Positions 20,645-31,366 of a DNA stretch of 52,575 nt are shown here, piece by piece. The notes under the pieces are model-generated. The model saw only the letters and a list, made by a program, of their open reading frames with translations, was not told where the DNA came from and made no database searches. Both the position numbers and the translations under genes were made by a program. Within the stretch, counting starts at the first letter, position 1; the number at the start of each line of letters is the position of its first letter. The DNA is from Saccoglossus kowalevskii (taxonomy: Eukaryota; Hemichordata; Enteropneusta; Harrimaniidae): positions 1 to 52,575 of the forward strand of contig NW_003134707.1 of assembly GCF_000003605.2 (NCBI RefSeq), given 5' to 3'.

Positions 20645-20694
20645 GGCCGGTTAGCTCAGTTGGTTAGAGCGCGGTGCTAATAACGCTGAGGTCA
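20645..20694 (+). pseudogene. truncated tRNA-Ile(AAT), T arm deleted, unit 45
   Basis: Bases 1-49 are identical to the reference, then 24 bp (50-73) are missing and the discriminator A is joined straight to GTCTTTATTTTG. T arm, B box and the 3' acceptor strand are gone, so it cannot make a tRNA and should not bind TFIIIC well. The identical deletion is at 47699. Confidence 0.9.
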
Positions 20695-21089
20695 GTCTTT
20701 ATTTTGTGTGTCTGTTGAACACCAATGGCGGCATTTGATTGCATCAGCGTTTAGAAAATGAAATTTGAAATCCGATGTTGCTCGAATGTAAAATTGTGAG
20801 AATAGTGCGACGAATGGCATCATGGGAATCATCTGCATGTAGGTCACTCAAAATGCTTTGCGTTCTCTTGAACGCTATTGGCTGACTTTACTCCCAGCAT
20901 TTTGTGGTTAACAGAAGTTGCATTCTGCAAGCACTTAGTTATGTGACCTTGAACTAGTTAGGATAAAACTCTGTATTTCAAATTATGTAACAACAGCCGT
21001 CAATAACTAGTTTGAAACGCAGAGATTTGATAATGTGCTATTGCAGTTGTTTTCATAATACGACGATCGAAATTCTAGCATGACGTAAT

Positions 21090-21163
21090 GGCCGGTTACC
21101 TCAGTTGGTTATAGCGCTGTGCTAATAACGCTAAGGTCGTGGATTCGATCCCCATAACGGCCA
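21090..21163 (+). pseudogene. chimeric degenerate tRNA-Ile(AAT), unit 46
   Basis: Class D leader and 5' half of class D type (C10, T23), then A44, and a 3' half with A54 and A68 that belongs to the C25/A29 class; G29 is T. A crossover or conversion tract ends inside the gene. At least five pairs are mismatched. Confidence 0.7.
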
Positions 21164-21555
21164 GTCTTTATTTTGTGTATCTGTTGAACACCGTTAGCGG
21201 CATTCGGTTGCATCAACGTTTGGAAAATTAAATATGAAATCCGCTGTTGCTCGAATGTAAAATTGTGAGAATAGTGAGACGAATGGGATCGTGGGAATCA
21301 TCTGCATGTAGGTCACTCAAAATGCTTTGCGTTCTCTTGAACGCTATTGGCTGACTTTACTACCAGCATCTTGTGGTTAATAGAAGTTGCATTCTGCAAG
21401 CACTTAGTTATGCGACCTTGAACTAGTTAGAATAAAACTCTGTATTTCAAATTATGTAACAGCCGTCAATAACATTTTTGAAACGCAGAGATTTGATAAT
21501 GTGCTATTGCATTTGTTTTCAAAATACGATTATAGAAATGCCAGCATGACGTAAT

Positions 21556-21629
21556 GGCCGGTTAGCTCAGTTGGTTAGAGCGCGATGCTAATAACGCTGA
21601 GGTCGTGGGTTCGATCCCCATATCGGCCA
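21556..21629 (+). tRNA. tRNA-Ile-AAT: tRNA-Ile(AAT), A30 class, unit 47
   Basis: Class E leader. G30 is A, giving an A30-C42 mismatch in the middle of the anticodon stem. This is the largest variant class and nearly always has a class E leader. Confidence 0.85.
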
Positions 21630-22021
21630 GTCTTTATTTTGTGTGTCTGTTGAACACCATTGGCGGCATTTGATTGCATCAACGTTTGGATATTGAAATT
21701 AAAAATACGCTGTTGCTCGAGTGTAAAATTGTGAGAATGGTGCGACGAATGGCATCGTGGGAATCATCTGCATGTAGGTCACTCAAAATGCTTTGCGTAC
21801 TCTTGAACGCTATTGGCTGATTCTACTACCAGCATCTTGTGGATAATAGACGTTGCATTCTGCAAGCACTTAGTTATGCGACCTTGAAACAGTTAGAATA
21901 AAACTCTGTATTTCAAATTATGTAACAGCCGTCAATAACATTTTTGAAACGCAGAGATTTGATAATGTGCTATTGCATTTGTTTTCAAAATACGATTATA
22001 GAAATGCCAGCATGACGTAAT

Positions 22022-22095
22022 GGCCGGTTAGCTCAGTTGGTTAGAGCGCGATGCTAATAACGCTGAGGTCGTGGGTTCGATCCCCATATCGGCCA
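22022..22095 (+). tRNA. tRNA-Ile-AAT: tRNA-Ile(AAT), A30 class, unit 48
   Basis: Class E leader, only A30 differs. The spacer after it has the GAAATATGAAATCC form. Confidence 0.85.
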
Positions 22096-22490
22096 GTCTT
22101 TATTTTGTGTGTCTGTTGAACACCGTTGGCGGCATTCGGTTGCATCAACGTTTGGAAAATGAAATATGAAATCCGCTGTTGCTCGAATGTAAAATTGTGA
22201 GAATAGTGCGACGAATGGCATTGTGGGAATCATCTGCATGTAGGTCACTCAAAATGCTTTGCGTACTCTTGAACGCTATTGGCTTATTTTACTACCAGCA
22301 TCTTGTGGGTAATAGACGTTGCATTCTGCAAGCACTTAGTTATGCGACCTTAAAATAGTTAGAATAAAACTCTGTATTTCAAATTATGTAACAACAGTCG
22401 TCAATAACCTTTTTGAAACGCAGAGATTTGATAATGTGCTATCGTATTTGTTTTCAAAACACGATTACCGAAATTTTACCATGTCGTAAT

Positions 22491-22564
22491 GGCCGGTTAG
22501 CTCAGTTGGTTAGACCGCAGTGCTAATAACGCTGAGGTCGTGGATTCGATCCCCATAACGGCCA
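22491..22564 (+). pseudogene. degenerate tRNA-Ile(AAT), C25/A29/A54/A68 class, unit 49
   Basis: Mosaic B-to-A leader with TTTTACCATG. G25 to C (C11-C25), G54 to A (A54-C62) and T68 to A (G6-A68) break three stems; G29 to A makes an A29-T43 pair instead of a wobble. Same set at 23895, 36028, 36497, 37898 and 46296. Confidence 0.65.
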
Positions 22565-22956
22565 GTCTTTATTTTGTGTATCTGTTGAACACCGTTAGCG
22601 GCATTCGGTTGCATCAACGTTTGGAAAATGAAATATGAAATCCGCTGTTGCTCGAATGTAAAATTGTGAGAATAGTGAGACGAATGGGATCGTGGGAATC
22701 ATCTGCATGTAGGTCACTCAAAATGCTTTGCGTTCTCTTGAACGCTATTGGCTGACTTTACTACCAGCATCTTGTGGTTAATAGAAGTTGCATTCTGCAA
22801 GCACTTAGTTATGCGACCTTGAACTAGTTAGAATAAAACTCTGTATTTCAAATTATGTAACAGCCGTCAATAACATTTTTGAAACGCAGAGATTTGATAA
22901 TGTGCTATTGCATTTGTTTTCAAAATACGATTATAGAAATGCCAGCATGACGTAAT

Positions 22957-23030
22957 GGCCGGTTAGCTCAGTTGGTTAGAGCGCGATGCTAATAACGCTG
23001 AGGTCGTGGGTTCGATCCCCATATCGGCCA
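22957..23030 (+). tRNA. tRNA-Ile-AAT: tRNA-Ile(AAT), A30 class, unit 50
   Basis: Class E leader. Followed by the rare ATTAAAGATACG and CGCTTTTGGC spacer forms that recur after 33683 and 38827. Confidence 0.85.
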
Positions 23031-23425
23031 GTCTTTATTTTGTGTGTCTGTTGAACACCATTGGCGGCATTTGATTGCATCAACGTTTGGATATTGAAAT
23101 TAAAGATACGCTGTTGCTCGAGTGTAAAATTGTGAGAATGGTGCGACGAATGGCATCGTGGGAATCATCTGCATGTAGGTCACTCAAAATGCTTTGCGTA
23201 CTCTTGAACGCTTTTGGCTGATTCTACTACCAGCATCTTGTGGATAATAGACGTTGCATTCTGCAAGCACTTAGTTATGCGACCTTGAAATAGTTAGAAT
23301 AAAACAGCGAATTTCAAATTACGAAATATCAGCCTTCAATAACCACTTCGAACGACACAGATTTAATAATGTGCTATCGTATTTGTTTTCAAAACACGAT
23401 TACCGAAATTTTAACATGTCGTAAT

Positions 23426-23499
23426 GGCCGGTTAGCTCAGTTGGTTAGAGCGCGGTGCTAATAACGCTGAGGTCGTGGGTTCGATCCCCATATCGGCCA
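23426..23499 (+). tRNA. tRNA-Ile-AAT: tRNA-Ile(AAT), reference sequence, unit 51
   Basis: Identical to the reference gene. Class A leader with TTAACATG; spacer AGAAAATAAAATTTG matches the one after 34153. Confidence 0.96.
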
Positions 23500-23894
23500 G
23501 TCTTTATTTTGTGTGTCTGTTGAACACCAATGGCGGCATTTGATTGCATCAGCGTTTAGAAAATAAAATTTGAAATCCGATGTTGCTCGAATGTAAAATT
23601 GTGAGAATAGTGCGACGAATGGCATCATGGGAATCATCTGCATGTAGGTCATTCAATATGCTTTGCGTTCTCTTGAACGCTATTGGCTGACTTTACTCCC
23701 AGCATTTTGTGGTTAACAGACGTTGCATTCTGCAAGCACTTAGTTATGCGACCTTAAAATAGTTAGAATAAAACTCTGTATTTCAAATTATGTAACAACA
23801 GTCGTCAATAACCTTTTTGAAACGCAGAGATTTGATAATGTGCTATCGTATTTGTTTTCAAAACACGATTACCGAAATTTTAGCATGTCGTAAT

Positions 23895-23968
23895 GGCCGG
23901 TTAGCTCAGTTGGTTAGACCGCAGTGCTAATAACGCTGAGGTCGTGGATTCGATCCCCATAACGGCCA
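23895..23968 (+). pseudogene. degenerate tRNA-Ile(AAT), C25/A29/A54/A68 class, unit 52
   Basis: Mosaic B-to-A leader with TTTTAGCATG. The spacer directly after (24030-24100) has about seven single-base losses in homopolymers. Confidence 0.65.
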
Positions 23969-24357
23969 GTCTTTATTTTGTGTATCTGTTGAACACCGTT
24001 AGCGGCATTCGGTTGCATCAACGTTTGGAAATGAAATATGAATCCGCTGTTGCTCGAATGTAAATTGTGAGATAGTGAGACGATGGGATCGTGGGATCAT
24101 CTGCATGTAGGTCACTCAAAATGCTTTGCGTACTCTTGAACGCTATTGGCTGATTCTACTACCAGCATCTTGTGGGTAATAGACGTTGCATTCTGCAAGC
24201 ACTTAGTTATGCGACCTTAAAATAGTTAGAATAAAACTCTGTATTTCAAATTATGTAACAACAGTCGTCAATAACCTTTTTGAAACGCAGAGATTTGATA
24301 ATGTGCTATTGCATTTGTTTTCAAAATACGATTATAGAAATTCTAGCATGACGTAAT

Positions 24358-24431
24358 GGCCGGTTAGCTCAGTTGGTTAGAGCGCGGTGCTAATAACGCT
24401 GAGGTCGTGTGTTCGATCCCCATATCGGCCA
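24358..24431 (+). tRNA. tRNA-Ile-AAT: tRNA-Ile(AAT), T-stem variant, interrupted terminator, unit 53
   Basis: Class B leader. G53 is T (T53-C63). The trailer TTTATTCTG lacks TTTT, as after 9412; the next TTTT is at 24636-24639. Confidence 0.78.
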
Positions 24432-24825
24432 GTCTTTATTCTGTGTGTCTGTTGAACACCATTGGCGGCGTCGGTTGCATCAACGTTTAGAAAATGAATT
24501 TTGAAATCCGATGTTGCTCGAATGTAAAATTGTGAGAATAGTGCGACGAATGGCATCATGGGAATCATCTGCATGTAGGTCACTCAAAATGCTTTGCGTT
24601 CTCTTGAACGCTATTGGCTGAATTTACTCCCAGCATTTTGTGGGTAATAGACGTTGCATTCTGCAAGCACTTAGTTATGCGTCCTTAAACTAGTTAAAAT
24701 AATACAGCGAATTTCAAATTACGAAATATCAGCCTTCAATAACCACTTCGAACGACACAGATTTAATAATGTGCTATCGTATTTGTTTTCAAAGCACGAT
24801 TACCGAAATTTTAGCATGTCGTAAT

Positions 24826-24899
24826 GGCCGGTTAGCTCAGTTGGTTAGAGCGCGGTGCTAATAACGCTGAGGTCGTGGGTTCCATCCCCATATCGGCAA
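24826..24899 (+). tRNA. tRNA-Ile-AAT: tRNA-Ile(AAT), T-loop and acceptor-end variant, unit 54
   Basis: Class A leader with AAAGCACG. C58 and A73, as in the 9880 gene, which also follows a unit with a TTCT terminator. Confidence 0.75.
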
Positions 24900-25294
24900 G
24901 TCTTTATTTTGCGTGTCTGTTGAACACCAGTGGCGGCATTTGATTGCATCAACGTTTGGATATTGAAATTTAAAATACGCTGTTGCTCGAGTGTAAAATT
25001 GTGAGAATGGTGCGACGAATGGCATCGTGGAAATCATCTGCATGTAGGTCACTCAAAATGCTTTGCGTACTCTTGAACGCTATTGGCTGATTCTACTACC
25101 AGCATCTTGTGGGTAATAGACGTTGCATTCTGCAAGCACTTAGTTATGCGTCCTTAAACTAGTTACAATAATACAGCGAATTTCAAATTACGAAATATCA
25201 GCCTTCAATAACCACTTCGAACGACACAGATTTAATAATGTGCTATCGTATTTGTTTTCAAAACACGATTACCGAAATTTTAGCATGTCGTAAT

Positions 25295-25368
25295 GGCCGG
25301 TTAGCTCAGTTGGTTAGAGCGCGGTGCTAATAACGCTGAGGTCGTTGGTTCCATCCCCATATCGGCCA
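25295..25368 (+). tRNA. tRNA-Ile-AAT: tRNA-Ile(AAT), B-box variant, unit 55
   Basis: Class A leader. T52 and C58; spacer contains GATTTCATCAACG and GGATACTGAAATT, as after 13163. Confidence 0.74.
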
Positions 25369-25763
25369 GTCTTTATTTTGTGTGTCTGTTGAACACCATT
25401 GGCGGCATTTGATTTCATCAACGTTTGGATACTGAAATTAAAAATACGCTGTTGCTCGAGTGTAAAATTGTGAGAGTGGTGCGACGAATGGCATCGTGGG
25501 AATCATCTGCATGTAGGTCACTCAAAATGCTTTGCGTACTCTTGAACGCTATTGGCTGATACTACAACCAGCATCTTGTGGGTAATAGACGTTGCATTCT
25601 CCAAGTACTTAGTTATGCGACGTTAAAATAGTTAGAATGAAACAGCGAATTTCAAATTACAAAACAACAGCCTTCAATAACCACTTCGAAACGCACAGAT
25701 TTAATAATGTGCAATTGCATTTGTTTTCAAAACACGATTACTGAAATTTTGGCATGTCGTAAT

Positions 25764-25837
25764 GGCCGGTTAGCTCATTTGTTTAGAGCGCGCTGCTAAT
25801 AACGCTGAGGTCGTGGGTTCGATCCCCATATCGGCCA
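25764..25837 (+). pseudogene. degenerate tRNA-Ile(AAT), D-loop class, unit 56
   Basis: Class G leader. T15, T19 and C30. Trailer TTTATTTTACGGATC matches the one after 13632. Confidence 0.65.
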
Positions 25838-26234
25838 GTCTTTATTTTACGGATCTGTTGAACACCATTGGCGGCATTCGGTTGCATCAACGTTTGGAAA
25901 ATGAAATTTGAAATCCGCTGTTGCTCGAATGTAAAATTGTGAGAATAGTGCGACGAATGGCAACGTGGGAATCATCTGCATGTAGGTCACTCAAAATGCT
26001 TTGCGTTCTCTTGAACGCTATTGGCTTATTTTACTACCAGCATCTTGTGGGTAATAGACGTTGCATTCTGCAAGCACTTAGTTATGCGACCTTAAAATAG
26101 TTAGAATAAAACTCTGTATTTCAAATTATGTAACAACAGTCGTCAATAACCTTTTTGAAACGCAGAGATTTGATAATGTGGCTATTGCATTTGTTTTCAA
26201 AAATACGATTATAGAAATTCTAGCATGACGTAAT

Positions 26235-26309
26235 GGCCGGTTAGCTCAGTTGGTTAGAGCGCGGTGATAATAACGCTGAGGGCGTGGGTTCGATCCCCAT
26301 ATCGGCCCA
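26235..26309 (+). tRNA. tRNA-Ile(AAT), loop variant with 1-bp insertion, unit 57
   Basis: Class B leader with extra bases (GTGGCTATTG, CAAAAATACG). A33 and G48, plus an extra C in GGCCCA (75 bp). Nearby homopolymer indels suggest an assembly error for the insertion. Confidence 0.7.
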
Positions 26310-26703
26310 GTCTTTATTTTAGCGTGTCTGTGAACACCATTGGCGGCATTTGATTGCATCACGTTTGGATATTGAAATTTAAAATCCGCTGTTGCTCTAG
26401 TGTAAAATTGTGAGAATGGTGCGACGAATGGCATCGTGGAAATCATCTGCATGTAGGTCACTCAAAACGCTTTGCGTACTCTTGAACGCTATTGGCTGAT
26501 TCTACTACCAGCATCTTGTGGGTAATAGACGTTGCATTCTGCAAGCACTTAGTTATGCGTCCTTAAACTAGTTACAATAATACAGCGAATTTCAAATTAC
26601 GAAATATCAGCCTTCAATAACCACTTCGAACGACACAGATTTAATAATGTGCTATCGTATTTGTTTTCAAAACACGATTACCGAAATTGTAGCATGTCGT
26701 AAT

Positions 26704-26777
26704 GGCCGGTTAGCTCAGTTGGTTAGAGCGCGGTGCTAATAACGCTGAGGTCGTTGGTTCGATCCCCATATCGGCCT
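26704..26777 (+). tRNA. tRNA-Ile(AAT), discriminator variant, unit 58
   Basis: Class A leader with AATTGTAGCATG. G52 is T (T52-C64) and the discriminator A74 is T, the only such case in the window. Loss of the A discriminator should lower charging with isoleucine. Confidence 0.75.
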
Positions 26778-27172
26778 GTCTTTATTTTGTGTGTCTGTTG
26801 AACACCATTGGCGGCATTTGATTGCATCAACGTTTGGATATTGAAATTAAAAATACGCTGTTGCTCGAGTGTAATATTGTGAGAGTGGTGCGACGAATGG
26901 CATCGTGGGAATCATCTGCATGTAGGTCACTCAAAATGCTTTGCGTACTCTTGAACGCTATTGGCTGATTCTACTACCAGCATCTTGTGGGTAATAGACG
27001 TTGCATTCTGCAAGCACTTAGTTATGCGACCTTAAAATAGTTAGAATAAAACTCTGTATTTCAAATTATGTAACAACAGTCGTCAATAACCTTTTTGAAA
27101 CGCAGAGATTTGATAATGTGCTATTGCATTTGTTTTCAAAATACGATTATAGAAATTCTAGCATGACGTAAT

Positions 27173-27246
27173 GGCCGGTTAGCTCAGTTGGTTAGAGCGC
27201 GGTGATAATAACGCTGAGGGCGTGGGTTCGATCCCCATATCGGCCA
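27173..27246 (+). tRNA. tRNA-Ile-AAT: tRNA-Ile(AAT), loop variant, unit 59
   Basis: Class B leader, A33 and G48. Trailer TTTATTTTAGCG. Confidence 0.88.
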
Positions 27247-27642
27247 GTCTTTATTTTAGCGTGTCTGTTGAACACCATTGGCGGCATTTGATTGCATCAA
27301 CGTTTGGATATTGAAATTTAAAATCCGCTGTTGCTCTAGTGTAAAATTGTGAGAATGGTGCGACGAATGGCATCTTGGGAATCATCTGCATGTAGGTCAC
27401 TCAAAATGCTTTGCGTACTCTTGAACGCTATTGGCTGATTCTACTACCAGCATCTTGTGGGTAATAGACGTTGCATTCTGCAAGCACTTAGTTATGCGTC
27501 CTTAAACTAGTTACAATAATACAGCGAATTTCAAATTACGAAATATCAGCCTTCAATAACCACTTCGAACGACACAGATTTAATAATGTGCTATCGTATT
27601 TGTTTTCAAAACACGATTACCGAAATTTTAGCATGTCGTAAT

Positions 27643-27716
27643 GGCCGGTTAGCTCAGTTGGTTAGAGCGCGGTGCTAATAACGCTGAGGTCGTTGGTTCG
27701 ATCCCCATATCGGCCA
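27643..27716 (+). tRNA. tRNA-Ile-AAT: tRNA-Ile(AAT), T-stem variant, unit 60
   Basis: Class A leader. Only G52 to T (T52-C64); the T loop stays TTCGA, separating it from the T52/C58 class. Confidence 0.82.
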
Positions 27717-28111
27717 GTCTTTATTTTGTGTGTCTGTTGAACACCATTGGCGGCATTTGATTGCATCAACGTTTGGATATTGAAATTAAAAATACGCTGT
27801 TGCTCGAGTGAAATATTGTGAGAGTGGTGCGACGAATGGCATCGTGGGAATCATCTGCATGTAGGTCACTCAAAATGCTATGCGTACTCTTGAACGCTAT
27901 TGGCTGATTCTACTACCAGCATCTTGTGGGTAATAGACGTTGCATTCTGCAAGCACTTAGTTATGCGACCTTGAAATAGTTAGAATAAAACAGCGAAATT
28001 CAAATTACGAAACAACAGTCTTCAATAAGCACTTCGAATCGCACAGATTTTATAATGTGCTATTGCATTTGTTTTCAAAATACGATTATAGAAATTCTAG
28101 CATGACGTAAT

Positions 28112-28185
28112 GGCCGGTTAGCTCAGTTGGTTAGAGCGCGGTGCTAATAACGCTGAGGTCGTGGGTTCCATCCCCATATCTGCCA
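28112..28185 (+). tRNA. tRNA-Ile(AAT), T-loop variant, unit 61
   Basis: Class F leader. G58 is C and G70 is T (C4-T70 mismatch). The second change is private to this copy. Confidence 0.74.
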
Positions 28186-28579
28186 GTCTTTATTTTGTGT
28201 GTCTGTTGAACACCATTGGCGGCATCGGTTGCATCAACGTTTAGAAAATGAAATTTGAAATTCGATGTTGCTCGAATGTAAAATTGTGAGAATAGTGCGA
28301 CGAATGGCATCATGGGAATCATCTGCATGTAGGTCACTCAAAATGCTTTGCGTTCTCTTGAACGCTATTGGCTGAATTTACTCCCAGCATTGTGTGGGTA
28401 ATAGACGTTGCATTCTGCAAGCACTTAGTTATGCGTCCTTAAACTAGTTAAAATAATACAGCGAATTTCAAATTACGAAATATCAGCCTTCAATAACCAC
28501 TTCGAACGACACAGATTTAATAATGTGCTATCGTATTTGTTTTCAAAGCACGATTACCGAAATTTTAGCATGTCGTAAT

Positions 28580-28653
28580 GGCCGGTTAGCTCAGTTGGTT
28601 AGAGCGCGGTGCTAATAACGCTGAGGTCGTGGGTTCCATCCCCATATCGGCAA
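28580..28653 (+). tRNA. tRNA-Ile-AAT: tRNA-Ile(AAT), T-loop and acceptor-end variant, unit 62
   Basis: Class A leader with AAAGCACG. C58 and A73. This unit and 29049 match 33214 and 33683 in spacer details (AATGCTCTGCG). Confidence 0.75.
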
Positions 28654-29048
28654 GTCTTTATTTTGTGTGTCTGTTGAACACCAGTGGCGGCATTTGATTG
28701 CATCAACGTTTGGATATTGAAATTTAAAATACGCTGTTGCTCGAGTGTAAAATTGTGAGAATGGTGCGACGAATGGCATCGTGGAAATCATCTGCATGTA
28801 GGTCACTCAAAATGCTCTGCGTACTCTTGAACGCTATTGGCTGATTCTACTACCAGCATCTTGTGGGTAATAGACGTTGCATTCTGCAAGCACTTAGTTA
28901 TGCGTCCTTAAACTAGTTACAATAATACAGCGAATTTCAAATTACGAAATATCAGCCTTCAATAACCACTTCGAACGACACAGATTTAATAATGTGCTAT
29001 CGTATTTGTTTTCAAAACACGATTAGCGAAATTTTAGCATGTCGTAAT

Positions 29049-29122
29049 GGCCGGTTAGCTCAGTTGGTTAGAGCGCGGTGCTAATAACGCTGAGGTCGTT
29101 GGTTCCATCCCCATATCGGCCA
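29049..29122 (+). tRNA. tRNA-Ile-AAT: tRNA-Ile(AAT), B-box variant, unit 63
   Basis: Class A leader with ATTAGCGAAAT. T52 and C58. Confidence 0.74.
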
Positions 29123-29517
29123 GTCTTTATTTTGTGTGTCTGTTGAACACCAGTGGCGGCATTTGATTGCATCAACGTTTGGATATTGAAATTTAAAATA
29201 CGCTGTTGCTCGAGTGTAAAATTGTGAGAATGGTGCGACGAATGGCATCGTGGAAATCATCTGCATGTAGGTCACTCAAAACGCTTTGCGTACTCTTGAA
29301 CGCTATTGGCTGATTCTACTACCAGCATCTTGTGGGTAATAGACGTTGCATTCTGCAAGCACTTAGTTATGCGTCCTTAAACTAGTTACAATAATACAGC
29401 GAATTTCAAATTACGAAATATCAGCCTTCAATAACCACTTCGAACGACACAGATTTAATAATGTACTATCGTATTTGTTTTCAAAACACGATTACCGAAA
29501 TTTTAGCATGTCGTAAT

Positions 29518-29591
29518 GGCCGGTTAGCTCAGTTGGTTAGAGCGCGGTGCTATTAACGCTGAGGTCGTTGGTTCGATCCCCATATCGGCCA
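29518..29591 (+). tRNA. tRNA-Ile body with anticodon ATT, unit 64
   Basis: A36 to T makes the loop CTATTAA and the anticodon ATT, which pairs with AAU (Asn). G52 is also T, so one T-stem pair is lost. Class A leader with AATGTACTATCG. The gene could be transcribed, but the second change makes it a weaker candidate for a working variant than the AAA copy at 2860. Confidence 0.78.
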
Positions 29592-29986
29592 GTCTTTATT
29601 TTGTGTGTCTGTTGAACACCATTGGCGGCATTTGATTGCATCAACGTTTGGATATTGAAATTAAAAATACGCTGTTGCTCGAGTGTAATATTGTGAGAGT
29701 GGTGCGACGAATGGCATCGTGGGAATCATCTGCATGTAGGTCACTCAAAATGCTTTGCGTACTCTTGAACGCTATTGGCTGATTCTACTACCAGCATCTT
29801 GTGGGTAATAGACGTTGCATTCTGCAAGCACTTAGTTATGCGACCTTAAAATAGTTAGAATAAAACTCTGTATTTCAAATTATGTAACAACAGTCGTCAA
29901 TAACCTTTTTGAAACGCAGAGATTTGATAATGTGCTATTGCATTTGTTTTCAAAATACGATTATAGAAATTCTAGCATGACGTCAT

Positions 29987-30060
29987 GGCCGGTTAGCTCA
30001 GTTGGTTAGAGCGCGGTGATAATAACGCTGAGGGCGTGGGTTCGATCCCCATATCGGCCA
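29987..30060 (+). tRNA. tRNA-Ile-AAT: tRNA-Ile(AAT), loop variant, unit 65
   Basis: Class B leader ending GACGTCAT, a unique change in the last bases before the gene. A33 and G48. Confidence 0.87.
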
Positions 30061-30455
30061 GTCTTTATTTTGTGTGTCTGTTGAACACCAGTGGCGGCAT
30101 TTGATTGCATCAACGTTTGGATATTGAAATTTAAAATAAGCTGTTGCTCGAGTGTAAAATTGTGAGAATAGTGCGACGAATGGCATCGTGGAAATCATCT
30201 GCATGTAGGTCACTCAAAATGCTTTGCGTACTCTTGAACGCTATTGGCTGATTCTACTACCAGCATCTTGTGGGTAATAGACGTTGCATTCTGCAAGCAC
30301 TTAGTTATGCGTCCTTAAACTAGTTACAATAATACAGCGAATTTCAAATTACGAAATATCAGCCTTCAATAACCACTTCGAACGACACAGATTTAATAAT
30401 GTGCTATCGTATTTGTTTTCAAAACACGATTAGCGAAATTTTAGCATGTCGTAAT

Positions 30456-30529
30456 GGCCGGTTAGCTCAGTTGGTTAGAGCGCGGTGCTAATAACGCTGA
30501 GGTCGTTGGTTCCATCCCCATATCGGCCA
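30456..30529 (+). tRNA. tRNA-Ile-AAT: tRNA-Ile(AAT), B-box variant, unit 66
   Basis: Class A leader with ATTAGCGAAAT. T52 and C58. First gene of the 1379-bp direct repeat. Confidence 0.74.
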
Positions 30530-30924
30530 GTCTTTATTTTGTGTGTCTGTTGAACACCATTGGCGGCATTTGATTTCATCAACGTTTGGATACTGAAATT
30601 AAAAATACGCTGTTGCTCGAGTGTAAAATTGTGAGAGTGGTGCGACGAATGGCATCGTGGGAATCATCTGCATGTAGGTCACTCAAAATGCTTTGCGTAC
30701 TCTTGAACGCTATTGGCTGATTCTACTACCAGCATCTTGTGGGTAATAGACGTTGCATTCTCCAAGTACTTAGTTATGCGACCTTAAAATAGTTAGAATG
30801 AAACAGCGAATTTCAAATTACAAAACAACAGCCATCAATAACCACTTCGAAACGCACAGATTTAATAATGTGCAATTGCATTTGTTTTCAAAACACGATT
30901 ACTGAAATTTTGGCATGTCGTAAT

Positions 30925-30998
30925 GGCCGGTTAGCTCATTTGTTTAGAGCGCGCTGCTAATAACGCTGAGGTCGTGGGTTCGATCCCCATATCGGCCA
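30925..30998 (+). pseudogene. degenerate tRNA-Ile(AAT), D-loop class, unit 67
   Basis: Class G leader. T15, T19 and C30. Second gene of the 1379-bp repeat. Confidence 0.65.
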
Positions 30999-31366
30999 GT
31001 CTTTATTTTGTGTGTCTGTTGAACACCAGTGGCGGCATTTGATTGCATCAACGTTTGGATATTGAAATTTAAAATACGCTGTTGCTCGAGTGTAAAATTG
31101 TGAGAATGGTGCGACGAATGGCATCGTGGAAATCATCTGCATGTAGGTCACTCAAAACGCTTTGCGTACTCTTGAACGCTATTGGCTGATTCTACTACCA
31201 GCATCTTGTGGGTAATAGACGTTGCATTCTGCAAGCACTTAGTTATGCGTCCTTAAACTAGTTACAATAATACAGCGAATTTCAAATTACGAAATATCAG
31301 CCTTCAATAACCACTTCGAACGACACAGATTTAATAATGTACTATCGTATTCTAGCATGACGTAAT

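Larger units (their letters stand above)
20177..21120 (+). repeat. multi-unit block 3 with truncated tRNA, copy a
   Basis: Shares with 47231-48170 (offset 27054 bp) the CTACTACGGCATC spacer form, the GAATTAATAATG leader and the 24-bp tRNA deletion. The deletion is very unlikely to have arisen twice, so the block was copied. Confidence 0.85.
21115..22950 (+). repeat. multi-unit block 4, copy a
   Basis: Gene starts 21556, 22022 and 22491 match 36963, 37429 and 37898 at a constant offset of 15407 bp. Variant order is also the same, and both blocks carry GGAAAATTAAATATG just after the first gene. The left border falls inside the 21090 tRNA. Confidence 0.85.
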
